The notes beneath the pieces were generated by a model. It ran no database searches and was not told the origin of the DNA. It was given only the letters and a program-made list of their open reading frames with translations. Position numbers and translations under genes: made by a program. From DATEDA01 sp963820965 (GTDB lineage: Bacteria > Pseudomonadota > Gammaproteobacteria > Burkholderiales > SG8-39), in the NCBI GenBank assembly GCA_963820965.1, contig CAWGCC010000027.1, positions 248,001 through 312,000 on the forward strand: DNA of 64,000 nucleotides, in the 5' to 3' direction. Below, piece after piece: positions 19,093 to 28,785 of this stretch. The first letter of the stretch is position 1. Each line of letters opens with the position of its first letter.

Positions 19093-19160
19093 ATGCGCCG
19101 AATAGCGAGAACAGCATTCGACGCGGGTTCGACGCAGGCGCACATGCGCCGATGCGCCGA
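19093..19160 (+). repeat. Iteron-like repeats, possible replication origin of the island
   Basis: ATGCGCCGA occurs at 19093-19101, 19144-19152 and 19152-19160. Two TTCGACGC copies lie between them, and GCGCCgaatGGCGC forms a short dyad. They stand directly after the RepA-like gene, where an element origin would be expected. The function is inferred. Confidence 0.4.
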
Positions 19161-19254
19161 ATGGCGCAGGGGGTTATAGGGGGGGTGCGCGCGCGGCCGA
19201 GCAGCGGATAGCTCGCACTCGCGATTACGAAATGACTTGGGAAACCTTGACCCC

Positions 19255-19848
19255 ATGACCGCGGGCCGACCGGGCTGGCGACCGAAAGCTGAAGACCTGC
19301 CGTCGATCGACGTACGTAGATGGGAGAGGCAAGACTTGCTGGACGGCCCATCATTCACGTGGACTTGGGCCGTGAACGGCCCAACCAGACCGACGCTCGA
19401 TGTCGCCGTCACGAAAGACTGGGTCGATCTCTGTCTGATCATCAACGGGCGATCCCGGCGCGACCGCGTTTGGCTCACCTGGACTCCGTGCCATTTCGGC
19501 GGGAAGCGGCTTTGGTTCCAGTGCCCGACCCCTAGTTGCCATCGTCGGGCGGCCAAGCTGTACATGGGGGCCCGGGTTTTCGCGTGCCGGCGGTGCTACA
19601 ACCTCGCGTACCAGTCGCAGTGCTACGGGCGGGACGACCGGTACGTAGCCCAGGCGGCGAAGATCCGACGCGCCCTGGGCGGCCCTGAGGGCATCCTGGA
19701 CGACTTCCCTGACCGGCCCAAGGGGATGCACTGGCGGACGTACGAGCGGCTCGCTTCGCGCTGCGCGGCCTACGAGCGCCCGGTGTTTGCAACCATCGAG
19801 CGTCTACTCGCCGTTCTCAGTGAGGTAGAAGCGAGCGGTCACGGGTGA
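19255..19848 (+). CDS. Hypothetical zinc-ribbon protein of mobile elements
   Basis: 197 residues. A central zinc-ribbon-like set of cysteines is visible: WFQCPTPSCHRR, then FACRRCYNLAYQSQ. Between them sits the AAKLYMGARV strand. A helical C-terminus follows (IRRALGGPEGILDDFPDRPKG). I recognise this as a conserved island protein without assigned function. Its last 84 codons are repeated at about 21500-21750, and a shorter, mutated copy lies near 37675. ATG 19237 is an alternative start. It ends the replication module. Confidence 0.72.
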   Translation: MTAGRPGWRPKAEDLPSIDVRRWERQDLLDGPSFTWTWAVNGPTRPTLDVAVTKDWVDLCLIINGRSRRDRVWLTWTPCHFGGKRLWFQCPTPSCHRRAAKLYMGARVFACRRCYNLAYQSQCYGRDDRYVAQAAKIRRALGGPEGILDDFPDRPKGMHWRTYERLASRCAAYERPVFATIERLLAVLSEVEASGHG

Positions 19849-19989
19849 ATGGCGGCAACGGCGGCCGGCTCTGGCTTGGCATCGAGTCGCTCCACGAACT
19901 CGGTCAGGCGGCCGCCTTCGTAGCCGCACGGATCTGCTGCGCGAGGCCTTGTTGAATCTCTGCGTTGAAACGTACAGGAGCTTGCCAAC

Positions 19990-20439
19990 ATGAACGAAAA
20001 GTATCTCGAAGACTTTGCGGTCGGACAGACCTACGTCTCCGGACGAATCAAGGTCGATGAGGACCGAATCAAGGCCTTTGCCGCTGAGTTCGACCCTCAG
20101 CCGTTTCACATGGACGAGGAAGCGGCGCGCGGTTCGATTTTCGGAGGCTTGGCCGCAAGCGGCTGGCACACCGCCGCGATCACCATGCGGCTCCTCGTCG
20201 AAAGCGAGCTCAAACCCGCCGGCGGCATCATTGGTGCCAGCTTCGACGAATTTCGCTGGCCGCTGCCTGTGCGACCCGGGGACAAGCTTCATCTCGACAT
20301 CGAGGTGCTGGACGTGCGGCCTTCGAAATCGCGCCCGACTCAGGGCATGATCAAAGTTAGAACGACAACGAAGAATCAGAACGGTGAGGCGGTGCAAGTC
20401 TCGGTGGGAAACCTTGTCGTACCGCGTCGCCCTGCCTAG
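19990..20439 (+). CDS. MaoC-like (R)-specific enoyl-CoA hydratase
   Basis: 149 residues, a single hotdog domain. MaoC/PhaJ-type enzymes hydrate enoyl-CoA. The catalytic Asp35 and His40 are seen in EFDPQPFHMD, followed by FGGLAASGWHTAAITMRLL, typical of the family. An AGGAG ribosome site precedes the ATG. It stands alone, with no partner gene, inside the island between the replication module and small secreted-protein genes, so it is cargo. The physiological substrate is unknown. Confidence 0.9.
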   Translation: MNEKYLEDFAVGQTYVSGRIKVDEDRIKAFAAEFDPQPFHMDEEAARGSIFGGLAASGWHTAAITMRLLVESELKPAGGIIGASFDEFRWPLPVRPGDKLHLDIEVLDVRPSKSRPTQGMIKVRTTTKNQNGEAVQVSVGNLVVPRRPA

Positions 20440-20470
20440 TCACGCCTCCTGCGTTTCGTTGCGGTTGATC

Positions 20471-20695
20471 TTAGCTGCGCACGGGGTTCGAGTCGACCGT
20501 GGCCGGGCCATCGGTCTGCGCCGGCGCATCGAGCACCGGATGGTCGGCTTTCGGCACGATTTCGACCCGCTCGGTGACGAAAGGCGGGATCTCATGCACG
20601 CCCACGAGGCGGCCGCTCTGGTCGGCCATCGCCGTGAGCGATGCGGCGACGAGCATCACGACGCCCAGAATGTGGAGAACGAGACGGAATTCCAT
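20471..20695 (-). CDS. Small membrane-anchored or secreted protein
   Basis: 74 residues starting MEFRLVLHILGVVMLVAASLTAMA, which is either a signal peptide or a single membrane helix. A short polar region follows (GRLVGVHEIPPFVTERVEIVP). No family is recognised. It lies on the same strand as two other tiny secreted proteins immediately downstream of it in transcription order, and may be part of that group. Confidence 0.55.
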   Translation of the reverse strand: MEFRLVLHILGVVMLVAASLTAMADQSGRLVGVHEIPPFVTERVEIVPKADHPVLDAPAQTDGPATVDSNPVRS

Positions 20696-20753
20696 GGTGA
20701 TACACCTTGGCGCGCCGGGACCGTGACCGGCCCCGGCTGAGCCGTGCGTTGCA

Positions 20754-20939
20754 TTACGGATTGAAGGGGTAGCCGGAAGCGTTGTCGTCCACCAGCTGCT
20801 GGCGCGCTTGGTTCGAGGTCTGCTCCGGCGCGTTCTTCCAGACAGACTCTCTCTGCGCGCTTTGCAGATCCAGCGTGGGCTCCGCGACCGCAGCGGTGGC
20901 GCCGAGGGCGAGGGCGAGAGCGATCAGAGTGCGTTTCAT
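20754..20939 (-). CDS. Tiny secreted protein, paralogue A (ends PFNP)
   Basis: 61 residues: signal peptide MKRTLIALALALGATAAVA, mature start EPTLDLQSAQRESVW, and C-terminus SGYPFNP. The next upstream gene (20968-21168) has the same plan: MKRNLII signal, EPSLELQGSQ, and APFNP end. That shared plan, together with good ribosome sites (GGAGCAAC here), argues that both are real. No known family comes to mind. Export to the periplasm is inferred. Confidence 0.68.
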   Translation of the reverse strand: MKRTLIALALALGATAAVAEPTLDLQSAQRESVWKNAPEQTSNQARQQLVDDNASGYPFNP

Positions 20940-20967
20940 GGTGTTGCTCCTTTCGTGTTCGTGGCGA

Positions 20968-21168
20968 TTACGGGTTGAACGGCGCGAGTTCGGAGCCCCC
21001 GCCGAAGATGCTGACGCGCTGGGTGTCGGCCTGGTACGAGGTCGTCTCGGGGACGCTGACCATCGCGCGGTCCTGCGAGCCCTGGAGCTCGAGGCTGGGC
21101 TCGGCGAAGGCGGCGTTGCCCGCGAGGCCGAGGGCGGCGATGGCGAGGATGATCAGGTTGCGTTTCAT
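20968..21168 (-). CDS. Tiny secreted protein, paralogue B (ends PFNP)
   Basis: 66 residues from ATG 21168: signal peptide MKRNLIILAIAALGLAGNAAFA, then EPSLELQGSQDRAM and a C-terminus GGGSELAPFNP. It is a diverged duplicate of the 61-residue protein just downstream, sharing the MKR start, the EP(T/S)L(D/E)LQ mature start and the terminal PFNP. The 28-nt gap suggests one transcript. An in-frame upstream ATG at 21303 would bury the signal peptide and is rejected. Function unknown. Confidence 0.68.
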   Translation of the reverse strand: MKRNLIILAIAALGLAGNAAFAEPSLELQGSQDRAMVSVPETTSYQADTQRVSIFGGGSELAPFNP

Positions 21169-21397
21169 CGGTCGGTCCTTTTCAAAGAGTTTGAAAGATC
21201 GGTCTCCATTTGCTCCACACAACTCCTCGTATCGAAAACTCGCTGCGTGTTGGGCCACACTGTATGGATCGACGCCGATGCTGGATGTGCGTAAGCGCAC
21301 CACCCGACGCAGTTAATCATCCGAGGCGGCCGCAGCCCGGACCTCGGTTCGCGTGATGACGTGCGCGGGAGGAGTCGTCCAGAAGACCAGGCAATCC

Positions 21398-21750
21398 GCG
21401 CTCGAGGTCTGCGACGGCGTGTCCCATCGACGAACCTTAGAAGACATCCTCAGCGGGTCGCGGCGATTCGAGCGTTAACCGGCACCGGGTCGCGCGGCTC
21501 AGGTGCTACAACCTCGCGTACCAGTCTCAGTGCTACGGGCGTGACGACCGGTACGTAGCTCAGGCGGCGAAGATCCGACGCGCCTTGGGCGGCCCTGAGG
21601 GCATCCTGGACGACTTCCCTGACCGGCCCAAGGGGATGCACCGGCGCACTTACGAACACCTCTTCAGGCGCTGTGAGGCCTACGAACGCCCGGTGTTTGC
21701 CAGCATGGAGCGCCTGATCGCCATCCTTAATGAGGTCGAAACGAGCGGAC
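21398..21750 (+). repeat. Composite A+B repeat, second copy of zinc-ribbon gene tail
   Basis: Part A (21398-21497) reads ALEVCDGVSHRRTLEDIL and recurs at 36788 and 37573. Part B (about 21503-21750) repeats the 3' end of the gene at 19255 (CYNLAYQSQ onward) with scattered changes, at roughly nine positions in ten. It has no start of its own. This is a truncated duplicate. Confidence 0.75.
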
Positions 21751-21814
21751 GTCTGCCGCCCCGGCGTGGGGCTCGCTGCCCTGAGCCGGCTTCGGATGGT
21801 CTCTAGCGAGCACC

Positions 21815-22065
21815 GACGAAACTCGCCTACACCGAGTTCCTCGCCCTTCCCATCCAAGACGAGGTCGCCCGGCGCGAGCAGAAGAAGTTCGCGCTCGGTC
21901 TGCGACGCGCCGCCTTCCGCGCCTCGAACAGTTCGACTTCGAGCGCCTGCCGCAACTGAACCGTACCCTCGTCCACGACCTCGCCACCGGCCGCTATCTC
22001 GCCGATCGAATCCCGGTTCTCATCGTCGGACCCTGCGGCACCGCCGGCTCAGCTGGACACCGCTT
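21815..22065 (+). pseudogene. IS21-family helper ATPase (IstB) remnant
   Basis: The forward strand reads AYTEFLALPIQDEVARREQKK, then in a shifted frame EQFDFERLPQLNRTLVHDLA, GRYLADRIPVLIVGPCGT. This is the N-terminal half of an IstB-like protein. The Walker A would be GPCGTGKS but is mutated to GPCGTAGS. No istA or terminal repeats are seen. It is a dead insertion-sequence fragment. Confidence 0.75.
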
Positions 22066-22224
22066 CACTTTCCTTCTCTCCACAGGATAACTATTGCCGC
22101 TACGAAGAACACTGCGAAGAAAATGATTGCGAAGATGAGCCATTCGGGACCTCTCCGCGTTCATCGGGCCCTCGTGCGGCAGCGGCTAACGCCTGCCGCA
22201 GCGGTGGGCGCGGCGGGTATAGCC

Positions 22225-22446
22225 TCAGCGGGATGGCTTCCGAGGACGAGAGCGCGAACGCGCCGGCGCCGGGGATGCGGCCTTGAGCGCGCGCTCTCGC
22301 ATCTGCCTGGCGATGTGCTCACCCATCTGGCGGTTCGACATGACCACCGCCTGCCCCGAGGCGAGCATCGCGTCGGCGGCGCGCTGGCGCTGCAGCTGCA
22401 GCGCGAACTCGGACCCGGGCTGCGGTTTCGTGACTTTCTTGGTCAT
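22225..22446 (-). CDS. Small basic hypothetical protein
   Basis: 73 residues from ATG 22446, preceded by GGTTGAACCGAGG-like purines on its strand. It has a helical core (EFALQLQRQRAADAMLASGQA, then MSNRQMGEHIARQMRERAL) and a strongly basic Ser/Pro/Arg tail. The tail resembles nucleic-acid or polymer-granule associated proteins, but no family is recognised. The gene is isolated between remnants. Coding potential is supported mainly by composition, so this is moderate at best. Confidence 0.45.
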   Translation of the reverse strand: MTKKVTKPQPGSEFALQLQRQRAADAMLASGQAVVMSNRQMGEHIARQMRERALKAASPAPARSRSRPRKPSR

Positions 22447-22556
22447 GGCGACCTCGGTTGAACAGGAGCCTTGGGACCCGCCCTGGAAGGAGAACAAGGT
22501 CGGCGGCTGAGGATGGACCGAGCAATCTTCGGGGACCGTGCTCGTCGCCAGCCGCC

Positions 22557-22705
22557 TCGCAGATGTTCCGCACCCTGGCCGAGGAGGGCATCAACATCCA
22601 GATGATCTCGACCTCCGAGATCAAGATCACCGTGGTGATCGAGGAGAAGTACACCGAGCTTGCGGTGCGCGTCCTGCACAAGGCTTCGAGCTCGATCAGG
22701 AATAG
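22557..22705 (+). pseudogene. Aspartate kinase C-terminal (ACT domain) fragment
   Basis: The forward frame reads MFRTLAEEGINIQMISTSEI and continues KITVVIEEKYTELAVRVLHKA, the last ACT repeat of LysC-type aspartokinase. One base has been lost near 22683. Restoring it gives the usual end FELDQE and a stop at 22703-22705. The remaining about 360 residues are absent. This is a piece of a housekeeping gene stranded in the island, either carried in by transfer or left by a rearrangement. Confidence 0.8.
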
Positions 22706-22777
22706 TTTCGCGGCCGGGGGCGTCCGTGACCGGTTCCATTCGACGGGGCAGGGTCAATCGGGCATTCTTGTGTCCTG

Positions 22778-25700
22778 ATGCGTTGTGCTCAGTGCGCGCA
22801 CGAGAATCCGCAGGGCGTGAAGTTCTGCGGAGAGTGTGGCGCGCGCCTTCAATCGCCGTGCCTCGCCTGCGGCGCTGCCAATCCGCCGGCGAATAAGTTC
22901 TGTGCAGAGTGCGGCGCCCCGCTGGCCGCCGCGCCTGCGTCAACCCCCGCAGCGCCTGCGCCCGCGGCGGCCCGGTACGCGTCCCCGGAGTCCTACACCC
23001 CGAAGCATCTCGCCGAGAAGATCCTCACCTCCAGCGCGAGCCTCGAAGGCGAGCGCAAGCAGGTGACGGTGCTGTTCGTGGATGTCTCAGGATTCACGGC
23101 GCTGTCCGAGAAGCTCGATCCAGAAGACGTTCACCAGCTCATGGACGGGGCCTTCGAGCTGATGTTGGCGGAGGTCCACCGGTACGAGGGAACAGTCAAT
23201 CAGTTTCTCGGAGATGGGCTCATGGCGCTATTTGGCGCCCCGATCGCGCACGAGGATCATCCGGTGCAAGCGGTTCATGCAGCCCTGGGCATCCAGCACT
23301 CGCTCTCGCGCTACCGCGAGCAGATCCAAACTGGGCGCGGGATCGACTTCCAGGTCCGGATGGGGCTGAACACGGGTACAGTCGTCGTGGGCAAGATCGG
23401 CGACAACCTCCGCATGGACTACACCGCCGTGGGCGACACCACGAACGTCGCGGCGCGACTCCTGGCCCTGGCCGAACCCGGCCAAGTGCTGATCAGCGAG
23501 GACACCGCGAGAGCGGTGGGCCCGTATTTCCGGCTCCAGCCGCTCGACCCGGTGACGGTGAAGGGCAAAGCCCGTCCCGTCACGGCGTTTCGGGTCGAGG
23601 CGGCGCGCCATGTGCGAAGCCGCATCGAGGCCGAGACCGGGCGCGGGCTCACGCCCCTGGTCGGGACGCGAGCGGGAGCTGGCACTGCTCCAGGACAGGT
23701 TCGCAGAAGTGCAGGCCGGGCGCGGTCAGGCCGTGTTTGTATTCGGCGAAGCCGGCATCGGCAAGTCGCGGCTTCTGCTGGAGTTTCGCACACAGAGCGA
23801 GAGTTCCGGAGCGCGCTGGTTACTCGGCCGGTCGGTGTCCTACGGCCGAGCTATCTCCTACCTACCTGTGCTCGACATCGTGCGTGATCTGCTCGGCATC
23901 ACCGAGGCGGACAGCGGCGAGGCGATTCTGGAAAGGATCGAGACGGGGGTGCGCGGCCTGGGAGACGATCTGGTCTGGGCTATTCCCCTCGTGCGATCCC
24001 TTCTGTCGCTTGATCCGGACGACACTGAGGTCGCCGCCATGAGCCCCGTCCAGCGCCGCGGCCGGACTGCCGAAGCGCTCCAAGCGGTCCTCATTCGAGT
24101 GAGCCAGCGTCAGGTCCTGGTGCTAACGATCGAGGATCTCCACTGGATCGATCCTCACTCGGAGGACGTCCTGCGCGGTTTGCTGGAAGGGATCGCCGCC
24201 GCCCCCATCCTGGTGCTCCTCACGCATCGGCCGGGCTACGTTCCGCCATTTGGCGACCAGACCTACTACACGCGCATCACGCTCCACGCGTTGCCGGAAA
24301 GCCAGACCGGAGCTCTGATCGCGGGCGCCCTCCAGACCGCCGAAGTGCCAGCGCCGGTCCGTGACCTGATCGCCCGGAGGGCCGAGGGCAACCCGCTCTT
24401 CATCGAGGAACTGAGCAAGGCCCTGGTCGAGGACGGCGCCCTGCAGCGCGCGAACGGCGAGTATCGCCTGGCTCGCTCGCTCAGCGAGGTGACCGTGCCC
24501 GACACGATCCAGGGCGTGATCATGGCGCGCATCGACCGGCTCCCGGAGCACTCCAAGGCGGCCTTGCAGATCGCCTCCGTGATCGGACGCGAGTTCACCG
24601 CGCGCCTGGTCGAGCGGGTGGCGGCCGCGGGGCAGGAGGCGAGGCGGGCGCTCCGCGAGCTGCGGGCGGTCGAGCTGATCTATCAGAAGGCGACACACCC
24701 CGAACTCGAGTACATGTTCAAGCACGCCCTGACGCACGACGTGGCGTACGAGAGTCTCCTCCGTCAGCGGCGCAAGGTGCTGCACCGGAGAGTGGGCGAG
24801 GTGATCGAGGAGATCTACGGCGACCGCCTGCCCGAGTTCTACGAGGTGCTGGTCAGGCATTACGTCCACGGGGAGGTCTGGCCGAAGGCGGCCGACTACC
24901 TGCTGAAGGCCGCCGACAAGGCACGCTCCCGCCACGCCTATCCGGAGGCGGCGGGCTTCTGTGCGGAGGTGATCGAGATCCTGGATCGACACGGAGGGAC
25001 TTCCGAGGACAAGGTGCAGGCTCTCGAGGCGCTTGCAGACCTGGAAAGCCTCCAGGGGCGGCTCGAGCCGGCCAATGATGCCTACGACCGCGCCCTAGCG
25101 GTAGCTGATGAGGTGTCGAGACCTCGGATTCTCAACAAGCGCCATCGTCGGGGCTCGATCGTTCGCGAGGGTGCCAAGATCGCTTACTATGAGCACGGGA
25201 CCGGCGAACCGACGCTCCTGCTGCTGGCCCCGCTCGTCTACGGCATCGCGACGTTCCAGGCACCGCTCGAGCTGCTCTGTGACGAGTTCCGCATCATCAC
25301 GATCGATCCCCGCGGCCAGGGAGGATCCGATCCGCTCCCGGGTCCGTACTCGCAGCGGGATCATGCGGAGGACGTCAGGGCAGTGGTCGAAACGACCACC
25401 ACCCGTCCCGTGGTCTTCATCGGGGTCTCCCAGACCGGCGCGCTCGGGGTCCGCTTCGCGACGGCCTACCCCGATCTTGTCGAGAAGCTCATCACTGTCG
25501 GGACAGCACCCGCTTCACCGTGGGCTCCAGATTTTCCGGGCCCGCTCGATCGCGAGTTCTGGGCACAAAGGTTGGCTCTGCTGAAAGCGGGGGAGTATCA
25601 CACAGCGTTTGAACTGTTCGGGGCCCGAATCCTCTCGGAGCCGGGATGTCGCCATCTCATCGAGATCCGTCTCCGGCTCGGCCGAGAAACGCCACCCGCC

Positions 25701-25958
25701 GTCTTCCAGAACTTCTTCGAGGGTGAACTGGAGCTGGAGATACGCCACTTGCTCCCTCGCCTCGGCGTACCGACGCTGATCTTGCACGGAGAGGAAGACC
25801 GGCTGTTTCCAGTGGAGGCCGGACGCTGGATGGCCAAGCAAGTCCCCGGCGCCCAGTTCTACGTCTTCAAGGGTCGGTGTCATCTGCCTGTTACCACAGC
25901 CACCGTCGAGGTCGCCCAGGTGGTGAAAAACTTCATCCGCACCGGTCGGCCGACATGA
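22778..25958 (+). pseudogene. Zinc ribbon-adenylate cyclase-AAA ATPase-alpha/beta hydrolase fusion, one frame break
   Basis: Two overlapping frames make one protein of about 1060 residues. The N-terminal double zinc ribbon has two C-x2-C pairs each (CAQCAHENPQ, CGECGARL; CLACG, CAECGAPL). A class III cyclase domain follows, with metal Asp in FVDVSGFTALSE, FLGDGLMALFGAP and the DTTNVAARL motif. Next come an AAA/STAND ATPase (VFGEAGIGKSRLL, LTIEDLHWIDPHSED), a helical repeat zone, and an alpha/beta hydrolase (ITIDPRGQGGSD, GVSQTG, LHGEEDRLFP). The frame changes near 23666, where one extra A in GGGACGCG explains it. Such multi-domain cyclases are signal proteins; the role is unknown. Confidence 0.82.
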
Positions 25959-27677
25959 TAGGTGTGCCTTTCGCACACGGCTTGCGATAGCAAAACATCA
26001 TTCCCCCAGAGGAGCAGCCGGGCCTGCTCTCCCGATCACCTCGTCGCCGACCAAGGGCTGTCGAAAGTCGCAACTATTTGATAGCGGCGAGCGCTTCGAT
26101 GCTATCCAGGAAGTACTTGGTCCTCCCAGCGAGGTCCGGGTTACCGCGGTCGAAGTTGAGTGGCGTCTTCTTCACTCTCGAACTCATGTAGTAGTAGCCG
26201 CCCGTTTTCGCGTCGGGCAAGTAAAAATAGCGGCTCTCAGGAAATCCGAGTGGGTGATTTCGGGGTCATTTGAGCATTGCTATGACGGGCAGACATGACG
26301 GCCGAGGTGTTTGAGACGGCGCGGGGTATTCTCGCGGAGGCCGTATGCACGGCGGTGGACGACGGCGGATCTTCTGATGAAGCCCTCGACGGAGCTGAGC
26401 GACACTCTGCCATCGACTTCCTGCAGAAGCGGCCGATTCCGTCCCGGTGGCTCGATCATCGACGGCGAACTTCATCGCGGGGCGCGACGCGCTGCACTTC
26501 AAGACTCGACCGCCACCTGAGCTTCTTCGAGGCAGCGCGCGCCAGACCTCGCTCAGGTAGCGCCACAGCCGCGTGTGAAGGACTGCCTTCAGAACGGCTA
26601 AGCGGTGTTCAGCCGCTTGTTGGCCGCGAGGCGGAGCTTCAGCGGGTCGCTTGTCGGGCTCCACGCTGCTGTTCGAGGCGATGCTCGCTGATGCTCGCAG
26701 CAGCAGGGTGCACGTTTGCCGCTGATGAAGCGCGCAGTCGTGGGCGAATCGGCGCGCGGGTGATTCGCTCTATGCGGAGCGCTATGTCGAGGGCCTCGCC
26801 AGGTGGCGCATGACGTGGAACTTCGGCGAACTGAATCGGCGCTGCGGGGCATTGACGAGACGGTCGCGTGCGAGACGGCTACGACATATCCATCACGCTG
26901 GCAGGCGACGATCCGAGCGCCGGGTGTTGTTCGTCACCGAGCCGGGCGTGACGCAGGCACCATGCAAGGCGCTTGCCGAGCGATCCTCGCGCCGAACCAC
27001 GATCGGACGCTCCGGATCAAATCGAGTCGGCACGCATCGACAGGTCGCGGCCTTATCAGGGGCGAACCGAGCAGCTCGATCGACGCGCGTATCGCCTTCG
27101 AGCGGCGTGCCACGTCATCTGGCAAGCCAGCGCCGCGGTGGACTGCTTCTCAGATGCTTGACCGCGTCGCGCAGTCGCACCGACAACTCCCTCAAGGGCG
27201 ATTCCTTGATCGTTGCTCAAGCGACATCGCGCCCCGCCTAATGGGCAAAGCGCTTGGTGTCGAAGGCGCGTCGGCGCGGACCTCAGAGGCTCGCTCACTG
27301 CGCCGGATGACCACCGCGCGTACGCGTCGCGCCTCGGATCTACGAGGAGCAGATGCGCGAGATCCTCGACCGAAGGCAGATCGCGCGTGCGACGCGCGCG
27401 GCATGCTACCAGCCCCGGTGTGCTCGTGCGCAACGCGCAGCAGAGCGTTTCGAGCGCCGTGACAAGAGGTGACGACCGCGCTTCGGATGCGCCGAACACG
27501 GAGCGCGCATCGTGCTCTGCGGACGAGACCCACGGATTCCTCGAAGCCGTGACGCCTGTCCCAGGCAGCCAAGCGACGCTGCCCGCTTCGCTCGAAATGG
27601 CCATCCGGAAATCACGGTCAGTTTCGTGACGGCTTCGGATACACCGCTCTCCACGCGGGAAACGCTCGATTCACCGG
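25959..27677 (+). other. 1.7-kb stretch without an intact gene
   Basis: No reading frame here has a start, ribosome site and protein-like composition together. Short protein-like islands exist, such as DGYDISITLAGDDPSAG near 26875-26925, which suggests decayed coding DNA. Only the fragment at 26074-26265 can be read as the end of a gene. Confidence 0.6.
26074..26265 (-). pseudogene. C-terminal fragment of an unrecognised protein
   Basis: The reverse strand gives 63 residues with no start codon: PRNHPLGFPESRYFYLPDAK, then TGGYYYMSSRVKKTPLNFDR and GRTKYFLDSIEALAAIK before a TAG. Composition (aromatic, regular) looks genuinely coding. The upstream part is missing. No family is recognised. Confidence 0.5.
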
Positions 27678-28097
27678 CTAATACCCACACGAATTCCTGA
27701 CAGAGCCAAAATAGATGACCGCGTCTTCTCCTGCCACGTTTTGGTCGAGGCCATCACTCTCTGCGTACTCGACCTTCTGGAAGATGTTGCGCTTGACGAT
27801 CGCTTCGTACGTGGCCTTCATGTTCGCCACTTGAGTCTCGGCGACATAGCCGCGGCCGTCCATGTTGGCTCCAATCGTTGCCCGCTCAAGAAGGACTGCA
27901 TGTTTGATGCCGACAAACTTGGCGGTCCTGCCGACCGGTTTCGGCAGCGGCTCGATCTTTGAAAGGATCTCCTCGTCGTGGCGCTGCTTGAGAGCAGCGA
28001 GCGCTTCCTCCTTGGACGAGTACGACTTGTCGCCCAGCTTATACTGGGCGCAGCCGGCGATAGCGGTGGCGAGCAAGACGACGAGCAATCGACGCAT
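27678..28097 (-). CDS. Small lipoprotein
   Basis: 139 residues. MRRLLVVLLATAIAGC is a lipoprotein signal with Cys16 lipidated. The mature part, starting AQYKLGDKSYSSKEEALAALK, is mixed helix and strand. It includes VGRTAKFVGIKHAVLLERATI, where a folded periplasmic domain probably begins, and ends in SVRNSCGY. The ATG at 28097 has a GGGAG ribosome site; a longer frame upstream is ignored. It lies 22 nt downstream of a broken M48 protease gene, so the two may once have formed a unit. No named family. Confidence 0.72.
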   Translation of the reverse strand: MRRLLVVLLATAIAGCAQYKLGDKSYSSKEEALAALKQRHDEEILSKIEPLPKPVGRTAKFVGIKHAVLLERATIGANMDGRGYVAETQVANMKATYEAIVKRNIFQKVEYAESDGLDQNVAGEDAVIYFGSVRNSCGY

Positions 28098-28119
28098 ACT
28101 GTCTCCCTTCTTTACTACG

Positions 28120-28590
28120 CTATTGGACGGAACCCTGCTGCGAGGTGCAATGAAGGCGCGGCAGCGCCACCATTGAGCCATCCGGCAATCGGCACCTAAC
28201 CGCCTGGTGCAGAAGCGGGGTGGGTGACGGCTCTGTCGACAGTGCGGCCGAGGGTTCAGTGACCGACTGCACCGTACCAACAGGTTCCTGCGCGGCGGGC
28301 ACCACCGCCGCGGTCGCTGGCTGCTGTGGCGGTACCTTCGCCGCCTCAGTCGGCTCGGGTGCGGTGTTCGGGCGCGCCGTCGCCCTAGAGGCGTGTTCCT
28401 TCGCGGTCTCGATCCGCTCGGTCAGGCCAGGGTGTGTCGACAGGAATGGGATTGAAGGGCCGCCTGACTTCCTCGCCATCGCGCTGAACGCGCGCACGGC
28501 CCCCTCCGAACTGTAGCCCGCCCGGCCGGCGAACTCCATGCCGAGCCGGTCCGCGTCTCGCTCCGCGCTTAGAGCGAGGCGCGGACGAAG
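28120..28590 (-). pseudogene. M48 family metalloprotease, C-terminal fragment
   Basis: The reverse strand reads LSAERDADRLGMEFAGRAGY, SSEGAVRAFSAMARKSG, FLSTHPGLTERIETAKEHA. This is the conserved second half of BepA/LoiP-type M48 proteases, with the zinc-ligand Glu in the AERDAD segment and the STHP motif. A Pro/Ala-rich tail follows. The HExxH part and everything upstream is gone: the frame starts abruptly near 28590. It is truncated and inactive. It sits next to the lipoprotein gene. Confidence 0.75.
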
Positions 28591-28785
28591 TAGATTGGGA
28601 GAACAAGAGCCGACGTGTCAGCCTAGACGAATTGAAAGGCCTCGCGGCGACATGCAACGGACTGTGGCGTGAGCTCAACCAGGCCACATCTGGGAGCCGC
28701 ACAGCTGATCGTGTTCCGTCGAGCGCGGCCCGCATGGCGTGCTCTACGTGAGCTCGAGGCTGCAGTCCTTTTTCGAGGAAACATC

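Noticed and set aside
22090..22165. A - strand membrane peptide (WLIFAIIFFAVFFVAAIVILW)
   Set aside because: The hydrophobic run is striking, but it has no start codon in frame and needs a frame change from the nearest ATG; too weak to list as a gene.
26803..27604. Opposed 180-220-codon frames in the 26.8-27.6 kb stretch
   Set aside because: Both are rich in Arg, Ser and Ala without motifs, have no ribosome site, and lie in a stretch with signs of decay.
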